The notes beneath the pieces were generated by a model, which did not search any database, had not been told where the DNA came from, and saw nothing but the letters and a program-made list of their open reading frames with translations. Positions 1 to 6,777 of a DNA stretch of 12,930 bases are shown piece by piece. Numbering within the stretch: position 1 is the stretch's first letter; each line of letters starts with the position of its first letter. A program made the position numbers and the translations under genes. Origin of the DNA: an uncultured Clostridia bacterium (GTDB taxonomy: Bacteria; Bacillota; Clostridia; Oscillospirales; Oscillospiraceae); NCBI GenBank assembly GCA_938023775.1, contig CALJDB010000133.1, positions 1-12,930 on the forward strand, read 5' to 3'.

Positions 1-233
1 TGCGGGTGGAGGCGTCATAGCACAGCTCCGCCCCGGAAGCGGCGGCGGAGCCCGCCCCGGACTCCACGGCGGCAGCGGCCGAGCCCGTCCCGAAGGCGCC
101 CCCGGCCAGGCGCGAGCGCCGCTCGAAAGCCGCGCCCCCGGAGAAAAAGCCGGCGCGCAGGAGCGGAGCGCGCCAGGCCGCGCCGGAGGGCGAGAAGGCA
201 GCCGACGTCCCGCCGCCGGAGGCGACCGCCCCG
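1..233 (+). other. Coding-like Ala/Pro/Glu/Lys-rich upstream extension with in-frame TAG
   Basis: The frame of the following SLH gene stays open from position 21, and its content matches the Ala/Pro/Glu/Lys linker that continues after 234. It runs back without any ATG, GTG or TTG to a TAG at 18-20. The five codons before the TAG read RVEAS. This suggests that the real protein started upstream of the window and that the frame is broken by a nonsense change, a frameshift close to position 20, or an assembly error at the edge. Alternatively translation starts at TTG 234 or ATG 402, but neither has a convincing ribosome binding site or a signal peptide behind it. No other gene is visible here. 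Confidence 0.55.
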
Positions 234-1967
234 TTGAAGGAGAGCGCGGCAAAGGCCAAGCGGCGGAAGAAGGCCGCGCCGGGCCCCAAGTCGCCCGAAG
301 CCGAACAGGGCGGGGCGGGGGAGAGCGCTGTCCAGGCGGAGCCTTCCGCAGAAGCGGCGCGGGAACGCGCGCCGCGGCCGGAAGCCGCCGAAGCGCCCGC
401 CATGCCCGCCGAAGCGCCTGCCATCGTCGCCGAAGATCCCGCCGCCGGCGAAACGCCTTCCGGGGCCGCGGAACTCCCCGCCGCGTCGGAAAGCGCTCCC
501 TCACTGCCGCCCACGTCGGAAGCGCCGGCGCTGCCCGCCGCGGCGGCGGAGACGGACCGCTTCGGCGAGCCGGAGACGGTTGCGCTCGCCATCGGCGGCG
601 ACGCGATCAAAACCGGCGGGGGCTTTTTGAAAAACATCGTCTGGCTGACGCCGGACGACCTCGACGCCGTCGCCGCCGCGCCGAGCGGGGAGAGCACCTA
701 CCGCCTCGGTCTTGGGGACAGCTTCTCCGAGCTGCTGACCTATTCCACCTTTGAAAACCACGGCGTCCCGGTCTACGGCTGGCGGCGCGTCTATGGGCTG
801 GACTTGAAGCTTCTCGCGGAGGCGCTCGGCGTAGACACCGCGCAGAGCCTGAGCGTCACCGCCCTCTCGTCCGACGGCATGAGCAAGACACTGCCGGACG
901 CCTTCGGGGCGGACACGGCGCGCTACAGCTTCGATCCCGCGGGGGAGAAAATTTCGGAAATAAACCCCGTCCTCGCGCTTTTTGAAACGAGCGCGGAGAC
1001 CGAGGAGCAGAGCGCGGGCGTTTACCCCGCCGCGCCGGTCCTCGGCGCGGAGAGCGCCGACCGCGTCGCGCCCGTCTTCGGCTTCGGGCAGACGGAGCCG
1101 ACGGAGATCACCGCCTGCTTCTGGGTCAAGGACGTCGTGAGAGTGCGCCTCGGCGCAGAGTCCGTCGCCCTGACGGTCACGGCGGGCGGCAAGACCGTGA
1201 CGAGCCCGCTGAGCGCCATCGTGCGCCTCGGCGCGTGGGACGCGCGCTTCGGCTCGGTCCGCGCCCTCGGCGCGCCGGTGACGGAGCTGCTCGCCGCGCT
1301 CGGCGTCTCCGTTCCGGAGGGCAAGGCGCTGCGTGCGCAGTCCGCAGGCGGCGCGGAGGCGGTCCTGACCGAGCTTTCCGGCGCTTTCGCCGCGTGGCAG
1401 GCGACGGACGGCGGCAGCGGCGTCAAAAACGCGACCGCGCTGCGCCTTTACTGGGACGGCGGCGAGCTCGCCGACCTCGTGAGCCTGACGGTCTGCGACG
1501 CGCCGGAGGAGCCGGCGCCGGTCTTCACCGATATGGCGGGCCATGACTGGGCTGTCGAGGCGGCGGAGGAGCTCTATGCCTGCGGCGTTGTCCGCGGGGA
1601 CGGAACGGGGCGATTCCTGCCCGGCAATGCGCTCCGCCGCGGCGAGCTTGCGCTGATGCTTTCCCGTGCCTTCGGAGCGGAGGCGGCGGAGGCAGACCCC
1701 AACGCCCCCATCACGCGGCAGGAGGCGCTGACGCTGCTCCACCGCGCGCTGACCGCCGGCGGCAAGGAGCTGACCGGACGCGATAAGCTGGACGGTTTTG
1801 CCGACGCCGGGTCCGTTGCCGACTGGGCTGCCGACGCGATCGCGGCGCTCGCCGCCGCCGGCGTCGTCCGCGGGGACGGGACGAATCTGAACCCCACCGC
1901 GCCCATCACGCGCGCGGAGATGGCGGTTGCGCTCTGGCGCGCCGTGAAAGCTGTGAGATCTGTGTGA
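234..1967 (+). CDS. SLH-domain surface protein with two sulfite-oxidase-fold-like domains (N-terminus missing or broken)
   Basis: This is probably a secreted wall/S-layer protein, seen here without its N-terminus. Numbering from TTG 234, residues 1-105 are a low-complexity Ala/Pro/Glu linker. Residues about 110-304 form a sulfite-oxidase-fold-like domain (YGLDLKLLAEALGV near 187, SSDGM near 212, FWVKDVVRV near 296). Residues about 304-428 form a more degenerate second copy (PVTELLAALGV, then ALRLYW). Residues about 430-577 are SLH repeats: a first repeat with DWAVEAAEELYACGVVRGDG, a middle repeat reduced to its PITRQEALTLLHRAL half, and a final repeat ending in PITRAEMAVALWRAV. SLH repeats are known to bind pyruvylated secondary wall polymer. 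No molybdenum-ligand Cys is present before the GVxL-type segment. There is no signal peptide in the visible part, so the start given is only the first usable codon. The next gene follows after 47 nt with a related architecture. Coding status is clear; the start and intactness are not. Confidence 0.75.
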   Translation: MKESAAKAKRRKKAAPGPKSPEAEQGGAGESAVQAEPSAEAARERAPRPEAAEAPAMPAEAPAIVAEDPAAGETPSGAAELPAASESAPSLPPTSEAPALPAAAAETDRFGEPETVALAIGGDAIKTGGGFLKNIVWLTPDDLDAVAAAPSGESTYRLGLGDSFSELLTYSTFENHGVPVYGWRRVYGLDLKLLAEALGVDTAQSLSVTALSSDGMSKTLPDAFGADTARYSFDPAGEKISEINPVLALFETSAETEEQSAGVYPAAPVLGAESADRVAPVFGFGQTEPTEITACFWVKDVVRVRLGAESVALTVTAGGKTVTSPLSAIVRLGAWDARFGSVRALGAPVTELLAALGVSVPEGKALRAQSAGGAEAVLTELSGAFAAWQATDGGSGVKNATALRLYWDGGELADLVSLTVCDAPEEPAPVFTDMAGHDWAVEAAEELYACGVVRGDGTGRFLPGNALRRGELALMLSRAFGAEAAEADPNAPITRQEALTLLHRALTAGGKELTGRDKLDGFADAGSVADWAADAIAALAAAGVVRGDGTNLNPTAPITRAEMAVALWRAVKAVRSV

Positions 1968-1975
1968 AACACACA
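1961..1975. promoter_or_regulatory. Perfect inverted repeat over the stop codon, in an A/C-rich intergenic leader
   Basis: TGTGTG (1961-1966), spacer AAA, CACACA (1970-1975) is a perfect 6-bp inverted repeat that includes the TGA stop of the first gene. The rest of the 47-nt gap is strikingly A/C-rich for this GC-rich window and ends in a second CACACA just before ATG 2015. A ribosome binding site, AAAGGAG, lies at 1995-2001, a long 13 nt from the start. The repeat has no T-tract, so it is not a standard terminator. It could be an operator or a translation-level element, or chance. I see no clear -35/-10 promoter pair. Confidence 0.3.
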
Positions 1976-2014
1976 CTCAAATAGAAAACTACACAAAGGA
2001 GAAAAAGCACACAC

Positions 2015-4300
2015 ATGAAAGCAAGCAAACGCATTCTGGGTATGGTCCTTGCGCTGGCGCTGGTGTTCAGCCTGAGCGTCGCCGCCTTCGCGAAGACCAG
2101 CTCCGCCGGGATCACCGCCCCCGGAGATGATTTCATCGCCTTTTCCATCGAAGCCGGCACCCGCACGGTCAACTTCACCTGGAAAGAGCTGAAGGGCGAG
2201 GGCAAATATAAGCCCTTCACCGCCACCTATGCCGCCAAGGTCAACGGCGAGCTCACCACCGAGGACTGGACCGGCGTCCGACTCGCCGACCTGCTCACCG
2301 CGGCGGAGACGAAGCTCGGCGTCAAGTTCGCCGACGATTACCGTCTCAGCGCCATTGCGGCGGACGGCTATGTCAGCACCTTCACTGTCGGCGACGTCCG
2401 CGACGCGGCGAATAACTACATGGTCGCCGCCGAGGCGGTCAGCAACACCGACGGCGAGACCGTCTACCCGAACAGCTACGCCCGCATCATGCGCGGCGAC
2501 GCGGACAGCATGCCGAACCAGTCCAACATCCGCTGCATCACCGGCATCACCGTCACCGACGCCGCCGGCGCCGCGATCGCGGCGCCGTCCAAGGCGGAGG
2601 GCGGCGATGTGGCCAACGCCGTGTTCTACATCGCGGTCAAGGAGACCGCCGAGAGCGCGTACAAGTTCTATTACTATACCCGCGCAGAGCTCGAAGCCTA
2701 TGACAACATCTATGCCTTCGATTACACCGACCACAGCGTCGACAAGGTCGTCTACGGCCGCGGCGCGGCGGTGAAGAACCTGCTCGCCGACCTTGAGGGC
2801 GTCACCGTTACCGACACCATGATCATCCAGTACGCCGAGTCCGACGGCTACCATGCCGACGCCAAGACCCCGATCGAGGACTCCGCCTACAAGGATCAGG
2901 TCGCATGGCTCTCCGCATCCCACGTCACCGCCGGCGGCGAGACCGCCGCTGCGGTCGAGACCGTCGTCTGCTACGACAGCTGGACCGTTTACGATAACCA
3001 GACCGAGAATAACGTCAACTCCACCGCGTGGGAGGACGCCGACGTCGGCAGCGGCTATCTCCGCGCTTACCGTCAGCGTGACGACGCCAACTCCGCCGTC
3101 ATCAAGACCCTGATGGGCATCGTCGTCAGCGCAACCGGCGACGTGTTCACCGGCAAGGACGGCTATACCCTGAAGGCGCAGTCCGTCAAGGGCGACACCA
3201 TGCAGATCGTTGAGCCCAGCACCGGCAAGGCTTACACCAGCCAGAAGATCACCGGTCTCGTGCCCGGCATGCAGTTCGGCGTGAAGGCTCCCGTTATCGC
3301 GAACGCGGCTGTCTCCGGCGACGGCGTTCAGGTCATCACCGCCGGCGAGGGCAGCGCCGCCGAGGTCGTCTTCACCTATGCCGAGAACGACTATCTCGCC
3401 GTGAACGGCACGGTTTACACCCTCTCTGCCTTCCAGGCACTGGAGACCGCGGTCCAGACCCCAAGCAAGGAAGAGGTTGAGGCGCACGGCGCGCCCTACG
3501 GCTACTATGACGCGATGTACTACCGCTATAACGGCGTGTGGCTGCGCGACCTCGTGAGCGGCGACGTTACCGTCACCGCCGCCGACGGCAGCAAGCTCGA
3601 GATCCCCGCCGCCGACGTCGGCAAGTATTTCGTCGCTTACGGCAATACCCAGTCCAAGTCCGACACCAACGTCAGCGAGGGCAAGCGCTTCACCTTCACC
3701 TATGACCAGCCGAAGCTGCTGATCCCCGGCGAGGGCACCCTCGTGGGCGAGGCGGAGGCCAAGACCGAGGGCAACAAGATGGTCACGGTTGCGCTGAGCG
3801 GCGTCACCGGAATCAGCTCTCTCCCGTTCACGGACGTCAGAGCCAACGACTGGTTCACCGGCTATGTTTTCCGCCTGTATGAAAAGGGCGTCGTCTCCGG
3901 CATGACCGCGACGACCTATGAGCCGAACGGCACCCTCACTTGGGGTCAGGCGCTGAAGCTCCTGCTCGTCGGCACCGGCAAGATGGAAGTTGCTCCTGCC
4001 GTGGACGCCGACTGGGCGAAGCCCTACGGCGAGAAGGCAGCCGAGCTCGGCATCGTGCCCGAGACTTACGACCTGAACGGTCAGATCAGCCGTCTGGAGT
4101 TCTGCACCGCCGCCGCGAAGCTGCTGGAGCTGAGCGGCGAGACCGCTGCGGAGTTCCCCGACTGCACGGACGGCTATGTTGGTGCGCTCGTCGCAAAGGG
4201 CGTCATCTCCGGCTTTGAGGACGGCACCTTCCGCCCGGACGAGACCCTGAACCGCGCCCAGATCGCCCGCATCATCGACTCCGTTCTGAGCCTCGGATAA
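2015..4300 (+). CDS. Secreted SLH-domain surface protein with three sulfite-oxidase-fold-like domains
   Basis: This is a predicted exported cell-surface protein of 761 aa. The signal peptide is residues 1-27 (KASKR, a hydrophobic core, then SVAAFA before KTS). Domain 1 (about 35-190) has TGVRLADLL near 86, AADGYVSTF near 114 and CITGITV near 173. Domain 2 (about 205-375) has AESDGY near 271 and ends in IKTLMGIVV. Domain 3 (about 470-600) has YNGVWLRDLV and AADGSKLEI. Residues 604-761 are three SLH repeats, beginning PFTDVRANDWFTGYVF and ending RAQIARIIDSVLSLG. No CxGN-type molybdenum ligand is present, so enzymatic activity is unlikely even if automated annotation calls it a molybdopterin oxidoreductase. 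Codon choice (GTC, ACC, AAG, GGC) is more restricted than in neighbouring genes, which suggests high expression, as for S-layer-type proteins. A strong terminator follows. The fold assignment is by motif recall; substrate is unknown. Confidence 0.85.
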   Translation: MKASKRILGMVLALALVFSLSVAAFAKTSSAGITAPGDDFIAFSIEAGTRTVNFTWKELKGEGKYKPFTATYAAKVNGELTTEDWTGVRLADLLTAAETKLGVKFADDYRLSAIAADGYVSTFTVGDVRDAANNYMVAAEAVSNTDGETVYPNSYARIMRGDADSMPNQSNIRCITGITVTDAAGAAIAAPSKAEGGDVANAVFYIAVKETAESAYKFYYYTRAELEAYDNIYAFDYTDHSVDKVVYGRGAAVKNLLADLEGVTVTDTMIIQYAESDGYHADAKTPIEDSAYKDQVAWLSASHVTAGGETAAAVETVVCYDSWTVYDNQTENNVNSTAWEDADVGSGYLRAYRQRDDANSAVIKTLMGIVVSATGDVFTGKDGYTLKAQSVKGDTMQIVEPSTGKAYTSQKITGLVPGMQFGVKAPVIANAAVSGDGVQVITAGEGSAAEVVFTYAENDYLAVNGTVYTLSAFQALETAVQTPSKEEVEAHGAPYGYYDAMYYRYNGVWLRDLVSGDVTVTAADGSKLEIPAADVGKYFVAYGNTQSKSDTNVSEGKRFTFTYDQPKLLIPGEGTLVGEAEAKTEGNKMVTVALSGVTGISSLPFTDVRANDWFTGYVFRLYEKGVVSGMTATTYEPNGTLTWGQALKLLLVGTGKMEVAPAVDADWAKPYGEKAAELGIVPETYDLNGQISRLEFCTAAAKLLELSGETAAEFPDCTDGYVGALVAKGVISGFEDGTFRPDETLNRAQIARIIDSVLSLG

Positions 4301-4322
4301 TTTATTTCGCAGCAAATTCTCT

Positions 4323-4376
4323 GCAAGACAACGCCGAAGGGGGGAAAATACCCCTTCGGCGCGTCCTGCGTTTTTT
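4323..4376 (+). terminator. Rho-independent terminator after the second SLH gene
   Basis: A perfect 11-bp stem pairs CGCCGAAGGGG (4332-4342) with CCCCTTCGGCG (4351-4361) across an 8-nt A-rich loop. Outer pairing of GCA.GAC (4323-4329) with GTC.TGC (4363-4369) extends the stem across a small internal loop, and six T residues follow directly (4371-4376). It lies 23 nt after the stop codon at 4298-4300 and separates that gene from the downstream ten-gene run. Confidence 0.9.
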
Positions 4377-4426
4377 GACGGAGCGGAGAGGAGCGCGGAG
4401 GTGTGTGCCCGCGCCCTTCTCCCGTC
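4377..4426 (+). other. Second stem-loop in the leader of the ECF operon
   Basis: Immediately after the terminator T-tract, GGAGAGGAGCGCGG (4385-4398) can pair with CCGCGCCCTTCTCC (4409-4422), with one G-U pair and one A-C mismatch, around a 10-nt loop. Alternatively the base is closed by GACGG (4377-4381) with CCGTC (4422-4426). No T-tract follows, so it is not a terminator by itself. It sits about 20 nt before the ribosome binding site AGAGGA (4447-4452) of the next gene. It could be a 5' UTR stabiliser or a regulatory leader structure. I recognise no riboswitch class, and no clear promoter is visible between 4301 and 4460. Confidence 0.4.
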
Positions 4427-4460
4427 TGCCGAAACCTGACAGAAAAAGAGGAAAATACCG

Positions 4461-5270
4461 ATGAAACGACTTATCTTTGCCCTGCTTGCACTCGTCATGG
4501 CGCTCGCGCTCTGCGCCTGCGGCGCCGCCCCTGCGGAGCCTACCGCCAGCCCTGCCCCGGCGGAGACGCCCCAGCCCGCCATCGCGACCGCGGGACCGGA
4601 GGGGACCTTTGTACCCGCCCCGGAGACGACGCCGACGCCGACGGCGGAACCGATGCCGGAACTCACGCCCGCGCCGACCCCGGAGGCGACGGAGACCCCG
4701 GCGGAGACCGCGCCGCCCGTCGCCGTCGTCATCACGACCCCCGCGCCGAGTCAGGCGCCGGAGCCCACCCCGGAGCCCACCCCGGAGCCCACCCCGGAGC
4801 CCACCCCCGCAGCGGAGCCTTACTCCGTTCAAACGGCGGACACGGTGCTGACCGTCCGCGGCGACGCGCTCGCGCGCGAGTGGTACTTCACGCTCGCGGA
4901 GCTTCAGAGCGCCGGCGGCTATACCGCGGCGGACTATTTCTCCCGCGGCAAGGACCCGCAGGAGGCGACGAACAGCTTCGAGGGCATCGACCTGCAATAT
5001 CTGCTGGAGACGGTCATCGGCGTTTCAGACTATAAAAAGATCACCGTCCGCGCGAGCGACGGCTACGCTTACGGCTGCTCGCGCGGCAGCGTCAACATGA
5101 CGTATATCAACGAGCAGGTCGAGGGCAGCGCGCTTAAGATGATCCTCGCATGGAGCGAGGACGGAGCGCCCATCACGCTCCGGCTCGTCATGGGCCAGAT
5201 GGCGGCGGGCGAATTTAACCGCACGAACTTTGTCCGCTCCGTCACGGAGATCGAGGCCAAGGCGGGATGA
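4461..5270 (+). CDS. Lipoprotein with Pro/Thr linker and a single sulfite-oxidase-fold-like domain
   Basis: This is a predicted membrane-anchored extracellular lipoprotein of 269 aa and the first gene of the operon. Residues 1-20 form a lipoprotein signal (MKRL, hydrophobic core, LCAC lipobox, modified Cys20). Residues 21-117 are a Pro/Thr/Glu/Ala spacer that includes four PEPT-type repeats, suitable for crossing the wall. Residues about 118-269 carry the domain shared with the neighbours: FTLAELQSAGGY, EGIDLQYLLETVIGV, RASDGYAYGCS, LRLVMGQ and a terminal FVRSVTEIEAK. The Cys in GYAYGCS lies after the DGY motif, not at the usual molybdenum-ligand position before the GVxL segment. The start is supported by AGAGGA at 4447-4452. 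The stop overlaps the S-component start (ATGA at 5267-5270), so the two are probably translationally coupled. This suggests a binding partner for the transporter. The ligand is unknown. Confidence 0.88.
   Translation: MKRLIFALLALVMALALCACGAAPAEPTASPAPAETPQPAIATAGPEGTFVPAPETTPTPTAEPMPELTPAPTPEATETPAETAPPVAVVITTPAPSQAPEPTPEPTPEPTPEPTPAAEPYSVQTADTVLTVRGDALAREWYFTLAELQSAGGYTAADYFSRGKDPQEATNSFEGIDLQYLLETVIGVSDYKKITVRASDGYAYGCSRGSVNMTYINEQVEGSALKMILAWSEDGAPITLRLVMGQMAAGEFNRTNFVRSVTEIEAKAG
4761..4808 (+). repeat. Four tandem 12-bp units encoding a PEPT linker
   Basis: The unit GAGCCCACCCCG occurs four times head to tail (4761-4772, 4773-4784, 4785-4796, 4797-4808), with only the last base of the final unit changed to C. 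It encodes Glu-Pro-Thr-Pro repeats in the lipoprotein spacer. Near-perfect nucleotide identity suggests recent expansion, and copy number probably varies between strains by slippage. Confidence 0.92.
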
Positions 5271-5824
5271 AGCGGCTGCTGCAAAAATTCACGGTCCGCG
5301 ATCTCGTGCTCATCGCGGCGATGGCGGCGCTCGGCATTGCGATCAAGCCGGTCGTCGTGCCGCTGGCGCATCTTGTGAGCACGCCGCTGATGATCCCCGG
5401 CGGCGCGCTCGCCGGCGGGCTTTACATGATGTGGATCGTCGTCGCCTTCGGGCTCACGGGCAAGCACGGAACGGCGCTGCTCGTCGGGCTCGTGCAGGCA
5501 ATCCTGGTGATGATTACGGGCGTCTCCGGCTCCCACGGGGCGATGAGCCTTTTGAGCTACACCCTGCCGGGGCTGCTCGTGGACCTCGTGTTCCTCCTGC
5601 TGCGCCGCGGCATCGACTCGCTTCCCCTCGCGCTGCTCGCGGGGCTGCTCGCGAATCTCGCGGGAACGGTCTGCGTCAATATCGTCTTCTTTGCGCTGCC
5701 GCTCATTCCGCTGCTGCTGAGCCTCTGCGTGGCGGCATTTTCCGGCGGACTCGGCGGCGTGCTGAGCTGGCTGCTGCTGACCGCGCTGCGCCGCTTCGGC
5801 GTGGGGAAACGGCGGGCAAAATGA
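5267..5824 (+). CDS. ECF transporter S component (substrate-specific membrane subunit)
   Basis: This is a 185-aa integral membrane protein with about six hydrophobic segments and a basic C-terminus (RRFGVGKRRAK). Size and pattern match the substrate-binding S component of energy-coupling factor importers. The N-terminal stretch TVRDLVLIAAMAALGIAIKP is typical of S components. The middle (GGALAGGLYMMWIVVAF, then TGKHGTALLVGLVQAILVM) recalls the YkoE / ABC_cobalt-like group (PF09819), known in YkoE's case for a thiamine-precursor substrate. This subgroup call is from memory and does not fix the ligand. The gene overlaps by ATGA both the upstream lipoprotein and the downstream phosphodiesterase gene. 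EcfA, EcfA' and EcfT genes lie about 3.2 kb downstream in the same run, so it is probably the dedicated S partner. The stop at 5822-5824 gives the usual length for this family. Confidence 0.85.
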   Translation: MKRLLQKFTVRDLVLIAAMAALGIAIKPVVVPLAHLVSTPLMIPGGALAGGLYMMWIVVAFGLTGKHGTALLVGLVQAILVMITGVSGSHGAMSLLSYTLPGLLVDLVFLLLRRGIDSLPLALLAGLLANLAGTVCVNIVFFALPLIPLLLSLCVAAFSGGLGGVLSWLLLTALRRFGVGKRRAK

Positions 5825-6759
5825 AAAAACACCTCGCCCTCGCCCTGCTCGCCGCGCTGCTGCTCGGCGGCTGCGGCAAGACTGAGACCTTCTCCTTCCC
5901 GGTGATCGAAAACGACGCCGTGACACAGACGGAGGTCCCCGAAGGCACGACCCTTCCGGGGCGCTCGCTCGTCTACACCGCGGCGGGGGACGTTTTTTAC
6001 GCGGAGGATTACGCCGTCGCGGAACCGCTGACCGGCGTCATCTCCGACCCGCCCGCGAGAAGCGTTATGGATGCCGCCGTGCTCGCGCGCGAGGCGATGG
6101 ACGCCGGGGAGCGCGTGTTGCTCATCTATATCGACGGTCTCGGTTACGAGCGCTTCCGCGACGCCGCAGCCGCCGGCGAGGCGCCGAATCTCGCGGCGCT
6201 GACGATAGAAAAATGCGCGAGCGTTTACCCGACCATCACGCCCGTGAACTATGCGGCGATGGTCAGCGGTCTGCCGCCCGCGGAAAACGGCGTGGACCGC
6301 CGCGGCATCCACGCGCTCACCTGCGAAACGATCTTCTCCGACGCCGCGGCGCGCTCTCTTGTCGCCTTCGCCGCCGAGGGCGACAGCCAGATCCTGGCGC
6401 TGCCCGGCGCAGAGCTGGAGCTCTGCCCGGACCTAAACGGCGACGGCACCGGCGACGACGAGATATTCGAGACCGCCATGGCGCATCTGGACGCCGATCT
6501 GCTCTTTGTCCATTTCCACAGCGTGGACGACGCATCCCACGAAAACGGACCGTGGTCCGACGCGGCGAAGGCGGCGCTGACGCAGGCGGACGCGTGGTGC
6601 GGCGCGCTGCTCAGCGCGTGGGACGGTGCGGTGGTCATCGCCGCCGACCACGGTCAGCATGAGCAGGACGGCACCGGCGACGCCGCTTACGCCGACCGCC
6701 GCGGCACCCACGGCGACTTTGCCCCCAGCGACATTTTCACCCCGTTTCTGACCCGATAA
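5821..6759 (+). CDS. Lipoprotein type I phosphodiesterase / nucleotide pyrophosphatase (alkaline phosphatase superfamily)
   Basis: This is a 312-aa secreted hydrolase of the PF01663 family, expected to cleave phosphodiester or pyrophosphate bonds outside the membrane using two metal ions. ATG 5821 was chosen, though the frame is open upstream, because it gives a signal peptide with lipobox LGGC (modified Cys18) and an ATGA overlap with the previous gene. The metal and catalytic set is complete: Asp105 in YIDGLGYE, probable nucleophile Thr140 in PTITPVN (with Asn143), Asp236 and His240 in VDDASHENG, Asp276-His277 in AADHG, and His297 in GTHGD. Residues 204-214 (DLNGDGTGDDE) look like an inserted calcium-binding loop. 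Position between the S component and surface-protein genes suggests it trims a nucleotide-linked or phosphorylated precursor before uptake. That role is inference; family membership is strong. Confidence 0.88.
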   Translation: MKKHLALALLAALLLGGCGKTETFSFPVIENDAVTQTEVPEGTTLPGRSLVYTAAGDVFYAEDYAVAEPLTGVISDPPARSVMDAAVLAREAMDAGERVLLIYIDGLGYERFRDAAAAGEAPNLAALTIEKCASVYPTITPVNYAAMVSGLPPAENGVDRRGIHALTCETIFSDAAARSLVAFAAEGDSQILALPGAELELCPDLNGDGTGDDEIFETAMAHLDADLLFVHFHSVDDASHENGPWSDAAKAALTQADAWCGALLSAWDGAVVIAADHGQHEQDGTGDAAYADRRGTHGDFAPSDIFTPFLTR

Positions 6760-6777
6760 AGGAGGTTTTCTAAAGCG

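Noticed and set aside
4301..4460. A riboswitch (cobalamin, TPP, THF or Moco) before the ECF operon
   Set aside because: The gap holds an intrinsic terminator of the upstream gene and a simple second hairpin. I see no conserved riboswitch core motifs, and the space is small.
1574..4735. 1053-codon minus-strand open frame across the two genes
   Set aside because: It is antisense to two proteins with clear SLH repeats, a signal peptide and a lipobox. Its composition is low-complexity Gly/Val/Ala, as expected from the reverse of GC-rich codons, and it spans a strong + strand terminator.
5230..5820. Upstream extension of the phosphodiesterase frame
   Set aside because: It would overlap the whole S-component gene with Arg/Ala-rich sequence. 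ATG 5821 gives a perfect lipoprotein signal and an ATGA junction.
5069..6312. Long minus-strand frames over the S component and phosphodiesterase genes
   Set aside because: Arg/Gln/Glu-rich shadows of GC-rich coding sequence with no recognisable domain; the + strand genes have complete motif sets.
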